Positions 52,998 to 62,217 of a stretch of DNA of 64,000 nucleotides are shown here, piece after piece. The position numbers were made by a program, and so were the translations under genes. The stretch's first letter is position 1. Each line of letters opens with the position of its first letter. The notes beneath the pieces were generated by a model, which ran no database searches, had not been told where the DNA came from, and was given only the letters and a program-made list of their open reading frames with translations. The stretch is from Thermodesulfobacterium sp. TA1 (GTDB lineage Bacteria > Desulfobacterota > Thermodesulfobacteria > Thermodesulfobacteriales > Thermodesulfobacteriaceae). The DNA lies in NCBI RefSeq assembly GCF_008630935.1, contig NZ_CP043908.1:1054001-1118000 (forward strand), written 5' to 3'.

Positions 52998-54065
52998 ATG
53001 GAAATAGAGATTAATTTAGCTTCATCAGAGTCCAGAAAAGCTCCTAACTTTGACAAACTGGTTTTTGGAAAAATTTTTACCCCTCACATGTTTGTGATGA
53101 AATATGAAGAAGGAAAGGGTTGGCATTCTCCTAAGATCGTTCCTTTTTCTAACATAGAGCTTCATCCTGCGGCTATAGTTCTGCATTATTCACAAACCAT
53201 CTTTGAAGGTATGAAAGCCTATTGTGGTGTTGACGGAAAAATAAGGCTTTTTAGGCCTTTTGACCATATAGCCAGACTAAACCGCTCAGCAGATAGAATG
53301 TGTATTCCTCAAATAGACCCTAAACTTACCTTTGAGGCCATAAAAACCTTGGTTTTGTTAGATAAAGATTGGATACCTAAACAAAAGGGTTCAGCCCTTT
53401 ATATCAGGCCTTTTATCTTTGCTACAGAAAACACCCTTGGGGTTAAAGTAAGTCATGAATATCTTTTTATGATTATTCTTTCTCCTGTAGGTCCTTATTA
53501 TGCTGAAGGTTTTAACCCGGTGAAAATCTATGTTACTGAGGAATATGTCAGAGCCTGCCCAGGTGGAACAGGTGAGGTAAAAACCGGTGGAAACTATGCA
53601 GCAAGCCTTAAAGCACAGGCTATAGCCCAGCAAAAGGGATACACTCAGGTTCTTTGGTTAGACGGTAAAGAAAAGAAGTATGTAGAAGAGGTAGGTAGCA
53701 TGAACATCTTCTTCTATTTTGAAAATGAACTAACAACCCCTGCCCTTTCTGGGTCTATCCTTCCTGGTATAACCAGAGACTCGGTCTTAAAACTTGCTAC
53801 TCACTTAGGTATCCCTTCTAAGGAAAGAAAGATTTCTATAGATGAGGTCATCTCAAGTATAGAAGAAGGTAGATTAAAAGAATGCTTTGGCACAGGAACC
53901 GCAGCTGTTATCTCTCCGGTAGGAGAAATTTGTTATAAAGATAAACCTTATGTTATAGGCGAAGGGAAGACAGGCGAACTTACTAAAAAATTATTTGATT
54001 ACATTACCGGTATTCAATACGGAGAGAAAGAAGACCTGTTTAACTGGACGGTAGTTTTAGACTAA
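52998..54065 (+). CDS. ilvE: Branched-chain amino acid aminotransferase
   Basis: 355 residues, type II BCAT. PLP-dependent transfer of amino groups for Leu, Ile and Val. HYSQTIFEGMKAY near residue 60, RPFDHIARLNRSADRMCIP, the PLP Lys region GGTGEVKTGGNYAASLKAQ (Lys near 195) and GSMNIFFYF with the closing FGTGTAAVISPVG all fit. AGGGGG lies before the ATG. It stands alone between the AddA-like remnant and the TPR gene. Confidence 0.95.
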   Translation: MEIEINLASSESRKAPNFDKLVFGKIFTPHMFVMKYEEGKGWHSPKIVPFSNIELHPAAIVLHYSQTIFEGMKAYCGVDGKIRLFRPFDHIARLNRSADRMCIPQIDPKLTFEAIKTLVLLDKDWIPKQKGSALYIRPFIFATENTLGVKVSHEYLFMIILSPVGPYYAEGFNPVKIYVTEEYVRACPGGTGEVKTGGNYAASLKAQAIAQQKGYTQVLWLDGKEKKYVEEVGSMNIFFYFENELTTPALSGSILPGITRDSVLKLATHLGIPSKERKISIDEVISSIEEGRLKECFGTGTAAVISPVGEICYKDKPYVIGEGKTGELTKKLFDYITGIQYGEKEDLFNWTVVLD

Positions 54066-54092
54066 GTGGTTTTTAGACCAAAAAGTTAGAGG

Positions 54093-54545
54093 TTAAAAAT
54101 CTACTACTTTCCGTGCCTTAGCAAGCTCTCTTTGAACTTTTACAGCCTTGTCTAATTCTAAATCTGCGGCTTCTTCCAGGCCCTTTTCTCTTAATATCTG
54201 ACTTCTTGCCATATAAGCTGCCGGATAAACAGGCTCTAAATCTATGGCTTGAGTAAAAAGCTCAAGGGCCTTGTCTAAATCTTTTTTCCGATAGGATATT
54301 TGTCCTAACCTAAAATACAACCTTGCGTTTTCTGGTTCTAATGAGATAGCCTTTTCTAAGTCCTGTTCTGCTAAATCTAACTGATCCTTTTGCATATAGA
54401 TAACCGCCCTTGCTTCCAAGGCTTTTACATGATTAGGGTCTAAACTTAAAACCTTTTCAAAATACTCTAAGGCCTCTTCAAATTTTTTAAGGGTTATTAG
54501 CTTTGCTCCCTCCAAAAAAAGGTCTTCTATGTCTATCTGTGACAT
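54093..54545 (-). CDS. Tetratricopeptide-repeat protein
   Basis: 150 residues with about three and a half TPR units from residue 10: ALEYFEKVLSLDPNHVKALE, LDLAEQDLEKAISLEPENAR, LDKALELFTQAIDLEPVYPA and a final half unit. No signal peptide, so a cytoplasmic scaffold is likely; the partner is unknown. The ATG at 54545 follows GGGGGAGGAT; an earlier ATG 60 bases upstream lacks a ribosome site. Confidence 0.85.
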   Translation of the reverse strand: MSQIDIEDLFLEGAKLITLKKFEEALEYFEKVLSLDPNHVKALEARAVIYMQKDQLDLAEQDLEKAISLEPENARLYFRLGQISYRKKDLDKALELFTQAIDLEPVYPAAYMARSQILREKGLEEAADLELDKAVKVQRELAKARKVVDF

Positions 54546-54658
54546 TTTATCCTCCCCCTCAAAATTTCTTTGTTTAAAATTTATACTTTTTTTAAAAGAA
54601 TTCAACCCTAAAACTTTGCAAATGATTATCCAAAACTCTTACAAAGTCCCTTTCTTTA

Positions 54659-55735
54659 CTACTTAAAAGCCACAGTCTTAGTTTGTTTTAAAACTTTAGT
54701 TTTACAGGTAGTTTTTATTAACTCAGCCTTAGGCAAAAAATTTTGTATCTTTTGTGTGATTAAAGCCAAAGCAAGATGCACCCCATCGGTTGGTTCAGGA
54801 TGGTCTGAACTATGGACTGAGATGATAAGACCTTCCTTGCCATAAGGATTAACCGCAACAAAGAAACGCTGTTGCAGGCTTTTCTCTGAGACCATAAGGT
54901 CAATAAGCAGACCGTCTTCTTTAGTATAAACGTCTAAGACCTTGATAAAATCCTCTCCCTCCTGATAGAGAAACCCCCTGGTTATCACCTGAGATAAAGC
55001 TTTAAAATCTGGCAAACCCTTTACCTTTAAGATGTTGATTACCGGCAAGAAATCCTCCTTAGTAAGTTTTAATAAAGGATAAAACTCTTTTACCCAGTCT
55101 GATAGGACAACTTTTTTAGTTTTTTTAAACCCGGTAAAATATAAATTCAAACCTTGAGAAAGCCATTTTCTTGCGTATTTGGTAGGATAAAAATCTTCAA
55201 CCTCAGTTCTTATGGGATCATTCCACAGGGGAGAGAAGGCCTCGTTTTCGGTAAAAAACTGCACTACCTCTTCAAGATATGGTCTATGGTCTGTTGCCAT
55301 ACGAAAAAATCCACCTTCTTTAAGCCGGTCTGCAAGAAGCCATACAAAAGCTCTATTTACTAAACGGTTTTGTCTTTTTTTTCTTTTATCCCATGGGTCA
55401 GGAAAGTTAAGATATACTCCGGCTATGCTTTCTGAGGTAAAACCTTTGATAAGCAATGTAGCCCCTTCCATAGGTAAGAGTCTAACGTTATCAACCCCTT
55501 CTCTATAGGCTCTTTTTAAAGCCTTTCTTAGCACCTCCCGAGAAATCTCTGTGCCAACAAAGTTAAAGTTAGGATAGGTTTTTGCCAGATGGACGATAAA
55601 CTCCCCGTTTCCTATCCCTATCTCAACATAGATAGGGTTTGCGTTTCCAAAAACCTCAGCCCAATCAGGCTGAAAGTCTAAATCTTCTTCTCTCAAATAA
55701 ATTTTACTCTTTAGTACTTCGATTAGAGTATCCAC
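54659..55735 (-). CDS. trmB: tRNA (guanine-N7)-methyltransferase with C-terminal extension
   Basis: About 358 residues. Methylates G46 of tRNA. The SAM motif is VEIGIGNGEFIVHLA and the TrmB signature LNFPDPWDKRKKRQNRLV; FRMATDHRPYLEEV is also conserved. Normal TrmB is about 210-240 residues; here about 150 more follow from FKKTKKVVLSDWVKEFYP on, a domain also seen in some thermophiles. The start is uncertain: GTG 55735 or an ATG 33 bases upstream, both inside the efflux gene end. Confidence 0.85.
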   Translation of the reverse strand: MDTLIEVLKSKIYLREEDLDFQPDWAEVFGNANPIYVEIGIGNGEFIVHLAKTYPNFNFVGTEISREVLRKALKRAYREGVDNVRLLPMEGATLLIKGFTSESIAGVYLNFPDPWDKRKKRQNRLVNRAFVWLLADRLKEGGFFRMATDHRPYLEEVVQFFTENEAFSPLWNDPIRTEVEDFYPTKYARKWLSQGLNLYFTGFKKTKKVVLSDWVKEFYPLLKLTKEDFLPVINILKVKGLPDFKALSQVITRGFLYQEGEDFIKVLDVYTKEDGLLIDLMVSEKSLQQRFFVAVNPYGKEGLIISVHSSDHPEPTDGVHLALALITQKIQNFLPKAELIKTTCKTKVLKQTKTVAFK

Positions 55736-57104
55736 CGCCAAGGGCCTTGTAAAGGCTGACATAGGCATTAAGTAGGTCTGTTTGAAGTTGTATTAAGTTA
55801 AGCTTTGCGTTAAGATGGCTTCTTTGGGCGTCTATCACCACTAAATAGTCAACCAACCCTTGCTCAAACTTTTTCTCTGAAAGGGTTAAAACCTTCTCTA
55901 AAGAGGCTATTTGCTCTTTTTGAGCCTCTAACTTTTTTTCTGCTGCTTCAACCGCTGCCAAAGCATCGTATACCTCTTTAAAAGCAGTTTTGACGGTTTT
56001 TAGGTAGTTATATAAGGCTTCTTTTTTTTGTGCTTCTTTTAATTCTATCTGACTCTTAGTCCTACCAAAATCAAGTATCGGCCCTACTAAAGAAGCCCCC
56101 AGGCTCCAAAAAGAGGCAGAATGGGTAATCAGGTTGGCTAACTCATTGCTTTTATATCCTAAGGCACCGGTTAAAGAAATGCTTGGGAAATAAGCAGCCT
56201 TTGCTACCCCTATTTCAAAGTTAACGGCCTTAAGAGCCTCTTCTGCTGCGATGATGTCAGGCCTACGGGTTAAAAGTTCAGAAGGTAAAACCGAAGGAGG
56301 TTTTAAAGGTAAAGGTAGTTCCCTTTGAACTAAAAGGTCCTTTTCAAAGATTTCCTTAGGGGTCCTTCCTAAAAGGAGAGACAGAGCGGTTTTTAAAGTC
56401 TCTCTCCGGTTTTTTAAAGTTTCTACCCTTAGCCTTGCAGACTCATACTCAGCCTTTGCCTGCTCTACCACCAATTCATTAACCAAACCATGCTGAAACT
56501 GAGTTTGTCTATACAGATAGGTCTCCCTAAGTTTTTCGGTGTATTCTTCTGCGGTCTTTAGCTGTAGGTTTACTGAAATCAAGTTTAAATAGGTAGAAAC
56601 TACGTTTGAGATAAGGCTGATCTTTAAGGCTTCTTGGTTAGCTTTAGAAGAAAGCAGCCTTGCAAGTCCTGCTTTTTCTTGATTCCTAAGTTTTCCCCAA
56701 AGGTCTAACTCATAAGAAACCAACCCTGAAAGGGAAAAGAGGTAGTCTGTTTGTCCCCCATAAGGGGAACTATATTCAGAAGTTCTACCCCTTTGAGCAC
56801 TTCCCTGATAGCCCACATAAGGATAAAGTTGAGCCTTTAAACCACCAAGGGTGGCTAAAGCTTGTTCAACCCGGGCTTGAGCTATCAAAAGGTCGTCGTT
56901 TTCTTTTAAAGCCTCTTCTACTAATTGATTTAGATAAGGATCGTTAAAGTTTTGCCACCACCTATCCGTTAAAATTGCCGTTGAGTTTTCTAATCTAAGG
57001 CTTTGAGGCAAAGGTATTTCTGGTTTCTTTAGCTCAGGGGCTAAAGAACAACCAAAAAAAATAACCGTGCTTAATCCTAATGAAATTAATTTAGTTTTCC
57101 TCAT
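55704..57104 (-). CDS. Outer-membrane efflux lipoprotein, TolC/OprM (NodT) family
   Basis: 466 residues. Lipobox FFGCS after a short signal, then two homologous TolC halves with long coiled coils; VSYELDLWGKLRN, LTRRPDIIAAEEALKAV and GLVDYLVVIDAQRSHLNAKL are standard. It is the exit duct of the tripartite RND pump encoded upstream. It overlaps the pump gene by 4 bases and trmB downstream. Confidence 0.93.
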   Translation of the reverse strand: MRKTKLISLGLSTVIFFGCSLAPELKKPEIPLPQSLRLENSTAILTDRWWQNFNDPYLNQLVEEALKENDDLLIAQARVEQALATLGGLKAQLYPYVGYQGSAQRGRTSEYSSPYGGQTDYLFSLSGLVSYELDLWGKLRNQEKAGLARLLSSKANQEALKISLISNVVSTYLNLISVNLQLKTAEEYTEKLRETYLYRQTQFQHGLVNELVVEQAKAEYESARLRVETLKNRRETLKTALSLLLGRTPKEIFEKDLLVQRELPLPLKPPSVLPSELLTRRPDIIAAEEALKAVNFEIGVAKAAYFPSISLTGALGYKSNELANLITHSASFWSLGASLVGPILDFGRTKSQIELKEAQKKEALYNYLKTVKTAFKEVYDALAAVEAAEKKLEAQKEQIASLEKVLTLSEKKFEQGLVDYLVVIDAQRSHLNAKLNLIQLQTDLLNAYVSLYKALGGGYSNRSTKE

Positions 57105-60100
57105 TTTCTTCCCGTTAGTTGCGAAAGTTTGGTCCTTGCTTTAACCACCAAGTAATAAAAAAGTGGGATAAAGAAAACCCCAAATAATGTAGCAAAGGTC
57201 ATACCCATCACCACGGTGGTTCCGATGATGTGTCTACTGTTAGCTCCAGCTCCGGTGGCTAACATAAGGGGTAAAGCCCCGGCGATAAAAGCAAAAGAAG
57301 TCATCATAATCGGTCTGTACCTTAACCGAGCCCCTTCTAAGGTTGCTTCAAGTAATCCCATACCTCGTTTCAGCCTTTCCTCGGCAAACTCTACTATCAA
57401 AATGGCATTTTTAGCAGAAAGCCCTATCAATACCAAAAGTCCTGCCTGGAAATAAACATCGTTTTCCAAACCAAAAAGGTTTAATCCTAAGGCTGCACCA
57501 AAGATAGCAAAAGGTACCCCTAAAAGGATGGCAACCGGAGCACTCCAACTTTCATAAAGGGCAACCAAAATAAGATAAATAAACACCAACGCATAGATAA
57601 GGGCTAAGTTACCTTTAGTCTGAACTTTAATCTCTTGGTAAGACACCCCTCCCCAAGCTATGGTATAACCTGGGGGTAAAACCTCTTTGGCTACCTCAGA
57701 GATAGCCTTGATAGCATCACCTGAACTATATCCAGGTTTAGGTACCCCCAAAACCTTAGCACTTACAAACATGTTAAACTTCTCTAAGATCGGTGCATCT
57801 GGAATAAGCTCTAATTTAATCAAACTGCTAATAGGGATTAAATCTCCTTTCTTAGAACGCACATAAACATAGCTATAATCCCTTAAATCATCACGATATT
57901 CGCCTTCTGCCGCTATGTTAACGTGATAAACCCTACCATAAAGGTTAAAGTCGTTGATATAATACTTTCCAAAAACCATATTTAAAGTTTTGTAAACCTC
58001 ATCTACCTCAACCTCATAGGCCTTAGCTTTGTCTCGGTCAACGGTAACTTTATAGGTAGGTACGTTAGGAATAAAAGTGGTTCTTACTGCCGTAAGTTCA
58101 GGCCTTTGATTAGCTTTAGTCACCACTTCCTGCACATATCTATAGAGGTCTAAAATCGACCCCCCAGACCTATCCTGAATATACATCTCAAATCCACCCA
58201 CCAAACTCATACCTCTAATAGGAGGAGGATTAACTACAAAAATCAAAGCCTCTCTATTTTTTGCAAACGCTTGGTTCAACCTCGGAACCAAGGTAAAAGA
58301 AGAATGTTCTTTTCCCTTTCTTTCTTTCCAGTCTTTAAGATGAATAAAAGCGGTTAAAGAATCTGTCTTAAAACCTAAGGTTTGGATGTCAAAACCTGCT
58401 ATGTTTAGCCACTCTTCTACTTCTTTGGTCTTGGCTAAGGTTTGGTCTATCTCCTTGGAAACCTCGATCGTTCTTTTCAAAGAAGCACCTGGAGGCAGGT
58501 TGGCAAAAATGTTAATAAGACCACTATCTTCAAAAGGAACCAAACCTGTAGGCAGACGTTTGATAAAAAACCAAGAGCCTATTATTACAAAAACAAAAAT
58601 CACAACCCCTAAAGGTGCAAACCTAATAAAGTTTTTCGCGGTGCTAACAAACCATTTTCTGCTTTTGTGGAAAAAGAGGTTAAACAACCTGATAGGTAAG
58701 ATCGCCTTATGCTCTTTTTCTTCTAAAAATCGAGCACAAAGGGCTGGGGTTAAGGTAAGGGCTACAATCCCAGAGATTATCATAGAGATAGCGATGGTTA
58801 CCGCAAACTGTCTATAAAAAGCCCCGGTAAACCCTCCTAAAAAAGCCGCAGGTATAAACACTGCAGAAAGCACAAGCACTATCGCTATGATAGGTCCGGT
58901 GATCTCGTTCATCGCCTCAATCGTTGCTTCCTTAGGAGGAAGCCTTTTAACCCGCATTATCCTTTCTGCGTTTTCTATAACGATAATCGCATCGTCTACC
59001 ACCAGCCCTATCGCTAAAACCAAACCGAAAAGGGTAAGAAGGTTGATAGAAAAACCTAAAACATAAAGCCCGGCAAAGGTCCCGATGATAGAAACCGGTA
59101 TGGCAAGCACAGGAATGATTGTCGCCCTTAGATTACCTAAAAACAGATAGATAACAAAAACCACCAACAGAACCGCTATAACAAACGTAACGACAACTTC
59201 CTTTATAGCCTCCTTAACATAAGGGGCAGGGTCATAAGGATAATAAAATTTTATGTCTTCTGGAAAGGTGCGGGAAAGTTCTTTTAAAATAGACTTAACC
59301 TTTTGGTTTACCTCAAGGAGATTAGCGTTTGGTGCTAAAAATATACCCATCGGAATGGCGGGATTTCCTTTGTAAAAGGATTCTCTACTAAAATTTTCAG
59401 AGCTTAACTCAACGGTGGCTACATCTTTTAAAAGAAGTTTAGACCCATCAGGGTTGGCCCTTAAAGTGATGTTTTCAAACTGGGACACCTTTTCCAGTCT
59501 TGACTCCCCTTTTACCGTATAAGAAAATACATAAGACTTGTCTGTAGGTTCTTGGGCAAGCCCACCGGCTGAAAACTGTTGGTTTTGGCTTGCGATTGCG
59601 TTAGCTACCTCCTTCGGGGTTAAACCAAACTTAGCGAGTTTATCAGGTTTTAACCAAACCCTTATGGAATAACTTTTGTCGTCAAAAATAAAGACATCCC
59701 CAACACCTGGAATGCGTTTCAACTCCTCCACTACATTTAACGCCACAAAGTTAGAAATTTCTACTGGACTTCTTTTATTACCTTCAGATACAAAAGCCAC
59801 CACAAGAGCAAGGTCAGGAGACCGTTCTCTAACCTGAATCCCCTGTCTTCTTACCTCTTCAGGGAGTCTGCTTAAAGCCATTTGCACCCTGTTGTTTACG
59901 TCCATTTTGGCAACGTTAACATCGGTCCCTACCTCAAAAAATACGCTGATGTTAACATCACCACTTGAAGAGGCGGTGCTTGACATATAAATCATGTTAG
60001 GAACACCGTTTATATTCTCTTCTAAAGGGGTAACCACCGTTTTTAATACCGTCTCAGCATCTGCCCCTGGGTAATTCGTCCTAACCATTATTTGAGGAGG

Positions 60101-60220
60101 AGTAAGGGCAGGATATTCCTGAATAGGAAGAACTTGAATGGCCAAAACACCAAGCAAAACAAAAAAGATTGAGAGGACCGCGGCAAACCTTGGTCTTTCG
60201 ATAAAGAACTTAGAAATCAT
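57101..60220 (-). CDS. RND efflux pump, HAE1/AcrB type
   Basis: 1039 residues, proton-driven inner-membrane pump. Start FFIERPRFAAVLSIFFVLLGVLA, the TM4 proton-relay pair in GLVVDDAIIVIENAERI, FVPFEDSG-like GLVPFEDSGLINIF, and the late GLSAKNAILIVEFAEE with conserved Lys are all present. Length is normal for hydrophobe/drug pumps. Co-transcribed with the adaptor (2-base gap) and the outer-membrane channel. Confidence 0.95.
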   Translation of the reverse strand: MISKFFIERPRFAAVLSIFFVLLGVLAIQVLPIQEYPALTPPQIMVRTNYPGADAETVLKTVVTPLEENINGVPNMIYMSSTASSSGDVNISVFFEVGTDVNVAKMDVNNRVQMALSRLPEEVRRQGIQVRERSPDLALVVAFVSEGNKRSPVEISNFVALNVVEELKRIPGVGDVFIFDDKSYSIRVWLKPDKLAKFGLTPKEVANAIASQNQQFSAGGLAQEPTDKSYVFSYTVKGESRLEKVSQFENITLRANPDGSKLLLKDVATVELSSENFSRESFYKGNPAIPMGIFLAPNANLLEVNQKVKSILKELSRTFPEDIKFYYPYDPAPYVKEAIKEVVVTFVIAVLLVVFVIYLFLGNLRATIIPVLAIPVSIIGTFAGLYVLGFSINLLTLFGLVLAIGLVVDDAIIVIENAERIMRVKRLPPKEATIEAMNEITGPIIAIVLVLSAVFIPAAFLGGFTGAFYRQFAVTIAISMIISGIVALTLTPALCARFLEEKEHKAILPIRLFNLFFHKSRKWFVSTAKNFIRFAPLGVVIFVFVIIGSWFFIKRLPTGLVPFEDSGLINIFANLPPGASLKRTIEVSKEIDQTLAKTKEVEEWLNIAGFDIQTLGFKTDSLTAFIHLKDWKERKGKEHSSFTLVPRLNQAFAKNREALIFVVNPPPIRGMSLVGGFEMYIQDRSGGSILDLYRYVQEVVTKANQRPELTAVRTTFIPNVPTYKVTVDRDKAKAYEVEVDEVYKTLNMVFGKYYINDFNLYGRVYHVNIAAEGEYRDDLRDYSYVYVRSKKGDLIPISSLIKLELIPDAPILEKFNMFVSAKVLGVPKPGYSSGDAIKAISEVAKEVLPPGYTIAWGGVSYQEIKVQTKGNLALIYALVFIYLILVALYESWSAPVAILLGVPFAIFGAALGLNLFGLENDVYFQAGLLVLIGLSAKNAILIVEFAEERLKRGMGLLEATLEGARLRYRPIMMTSFAFIAGALPLMLATGAGANSRHIIGTTVVMGMTFATLFGVFFIPLFYYLVVKARTKLSQLTGRK

Positions 60221-60222
60221 AC

Positions 60223-61332
60223 CTATTCTCCAACCACCTTTTCCACTTTTACCGAAATACCTGGCTTAAGTTTAAGGAGATTGTCTATGGCTATCAGGTC
60301 CCCTGGTTTCAAGCCCTCTTCTATCACCACATAATCGTTTGAGGCCTCTCCTAATTTTACCGGTTGAGGTTGAACCTTATTATCCCTTATTACCCACACC
60401 ACAGGACCGGTAGGTGTTTGAAAAACAGCCTTCTGAGGAATAAGGATAACATTTCTTCTTTTTACCCCCCTAACCACTACCTGCACAAACTGCCCAGGAA
60501 GTAAAACTTTTTCTGGGTTTTTAAACACCGCCCTGGCTTTAACCGAGGCTGTGTTTTCATCGATAAGGGTATCTATAAAGTCTATAATCCCTGAATAACC
60601 ATAAGCCTTTCCTTCGATCAGCAAGTCCACCTTAAGACCTTTAACCCCTGCCAACCCTTTTTTGGTAAGCTCAAACCCTAATTTGATTAAATCCCTATCC
60701 GGAAAAGAAAAGTCTACATAGATCGGGTCTACCTGATTGATCGTTACCAGAGGAGTTCCTGGATTTACTAAATTACCTACGTCAACCAGTCTTTGCCCGG
60801 CTATTCCAGAAACCGGAGCTATCACCTTGGTATACCCAAGGTTTATCTCAGCTTGCCTTAGCTGGGCTTTGGCATACTCAACGTTTGCCTTAGCGGTTTT
60901 GTAAGCAGAAAAGGCTGCGTCTCTTTCTTGTTCGCTTACAACCCTTGCCTTAAAAGAGGCCTCAATCCTTTTCCAATCCTTTTCAGCCTTTTCGTAATCA
61001 GCAAGCGCTTTTTCTAAACCGGCTTTAGCACTTATATAGGCTGCCTCATACAAGTCCGGCTCTATCAAAAAAAGCACCTGTCCTTTTTTGACAAAATCAC
61101 CTTCCTTAAAATACTGTCTCTGCAAAATCCCGGTAATCCTTGCTGAGACCGTTACAAAAGAAACGCTTCTTGTTTTTCCTGGATAGACCAGCTCAACCGC
61201 CTGGTCCTTTGGTTGAGGCACTTGATAGGCGGTTACAGGTATCACCATCGTCTGAGGTTTTTCTACCTTTTTTTCAGAACAACCAAAAAAACTTAAGGTG
61301 ATTAAAAGTATCCAGATCAATCTCCTAAACAT
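60223..61332 (-). CDS. RND membrane-fusion (adaptor) lipoprotein, AcrA type
   Basis: 369 residues. Lipobox SFFGCSEKK, lipoyl half-motifs with ARITGILQRQYFKEGDFVKKGQVLF and YTKVIAPVSGIAGQR, a coiled coil between them, then the beta-barrel and membrane-proximal domains (LLPGQFVQVVV, LKPGDLIAIDNLLKL). It bridges the pump and TolC-like duct. It overlaps the TetR gene by 16 bases. Confidence 0.93.
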   Translation of the reverse strand: MFRRLIWILLITLSFFGCSEKKVEKPQTMVIPVTAYQVPQPKDQAVELVYPGKTRSVSFVTVSARITGILQRQYFKEGDFVKKGQVLFLIEPDLYEAAYISAKAGLEKALADYEKAEKDWKRIEASFKARVVSEQERDAAFSAYKTAKANVEYAKAQLRQAEINLGYTKVIAPVSGIAGQRLVDVGNLVNPGTPLVTINQVDPIYVDFSFPDRDLIKLGFELTKKGLAGVKGLKVDLLIEGKAYGYSGIIDFIDTLIDENTASVKARAVFKNPEKVLLPGQFVQVVVRGVKRRNVILIPQKAVFQTPTGPVVWVIRDNKVQPQPVKLGEASNDYVVIEEGLKPGDLIAIDNLLKLKPGISVKVEKVVGE

Positions 61333-61940
61333 ACCCCTTGTTCCTCCGACATATTTTGAAGCTCAACCCCTCTTATAAAAATGTCTACATAACCTTCTAT
61401 AATTTCCTCTAAATCGTTTTTTCTTAAGTTTAGCAGTTCTTTAATTTCCTTGGCGTAAAAATAAGAAAAAAACATCCCTAAAAAAGCCCTGGCTGCAAGC
61501 TGGGTGTTTATTCTTCTAAAAAAACCTCTTTCGGTTAGCTCGTTAAAATATCCAGAAAGAAGGTCTATGATGTTTTCTATGATTGATTCGTGAATTTTTT
61601 TGATGTAATCAGGATAGCGATGAAAGTCTGTATGCATAATCCTTATCAACTTTTTCTTAGACTCAAGAACGTTTAAAAACTCTCTTGCTATCTTTTTTAA
61701 AGCCGTCTCTGGAGGGTCTCCCTTTATTAAAGGCAGGATCTCTTTTAGCTTAGGCAAAAAGGAATACCGATTGATGGTTTCAGCAAACAGGTTTTCTTTA
61801 GACCGAAAATGCCTAAAAAGGGTGACTTCAGCTACCCCTGCCTCTTTGGCAATTTCTTTGGTTGTGGCCCCTAAAAATCCCTTCTCAGAAAAAACCTTTA
61901 AACCTGCCTCAAGCAACCTTTCCCGAGTGTTTCTTGCCAT
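61317..61940 (-). CDS. TetR-family repressor of the RND operon
   Basis: 207 residues. N-terminal helix-turn-helix ATTKEIAKEAGVAEVTLFRHFRSKENLF at about 25-52, then a ligand-binding helical domain with RIMHTDFHRYP and AARAFLGMFFSYFYA. First gene of the efflux operon, as with AcrR-type regulators that sense pump substrates. A palindrome 17 bases upstream is a likely operator. The Shine-Dalgarno-like GAGGG is directly adjacent to the ATG, which is unusual. Confidence 0.91.
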   Translation of the reverse strand: MARNTRERLLEAGLKVFSEKGFLGATTKEIAKEAGVAEVTLFRHFRSKENLFAETINRYSFLPKLKEILPLIKGDPPETALKKIAREFLNVLESKKKLIRIMHTDFHRYPDYIKKIHESIIENIIDLLSGYFNELTERGFFRRINTQLAARAFLGMFFSYFYAKEIKELLNLRKNDLEEIIEGYVDIFIRGVELQNMSEEQGVCLGD

Positions 61941-61956
61941 CCCTCAACCACATTTA

Positions 61957-61968
61957 GTAAGCACTTAC
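61957..61968. promoter_or_regulatory. Candidate TetR operator
   Basis: GTAAGCACTTAC, a palindrome of 5-bp arms around CA, lies 17 bases upstream of the tetR ATG, where autoregulation would be expected. Flanking bases extend the symmetry only partly. Confidence 0.5.
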
Positions 61969-62163
61969 ATTAAAATTTGACTATAGCATGGTTTTTATTT
62001 TTATCAAGACTATTAATACTGTTAGAGAATGTTTTGTAAAGGTTGATCTTTTAATCTTTAGGATGAAGACTCAGATAGTATATTTCTCTGTTTACGTCAC
62101 AATACAAAGGAATATCCTAACCTCGTTTAATAGCATAAGACTCATCAAAAAGTCTTTTAAAAA

Positions 62164-62201
62164 GAAAAAAAGGGCGGGTTTTCAAACCCGCCCTTTTTTT
62201 T
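62164..62201 (-). terminator. Strong intrinsic terminator of the flagellin gene
   Basis: GC-rich stem GGGCGGGTT/AACCCGCCC (62172-62180 with 62185-62193), 4-base loop, with A runs on one side and T8 on the other. It follows the flagellin stop by about 17 bases and could also stop transcription from the other side. Confidence 0.9.
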
Positions 62202-62217
62202 CAATCTTTAGAGCTTA

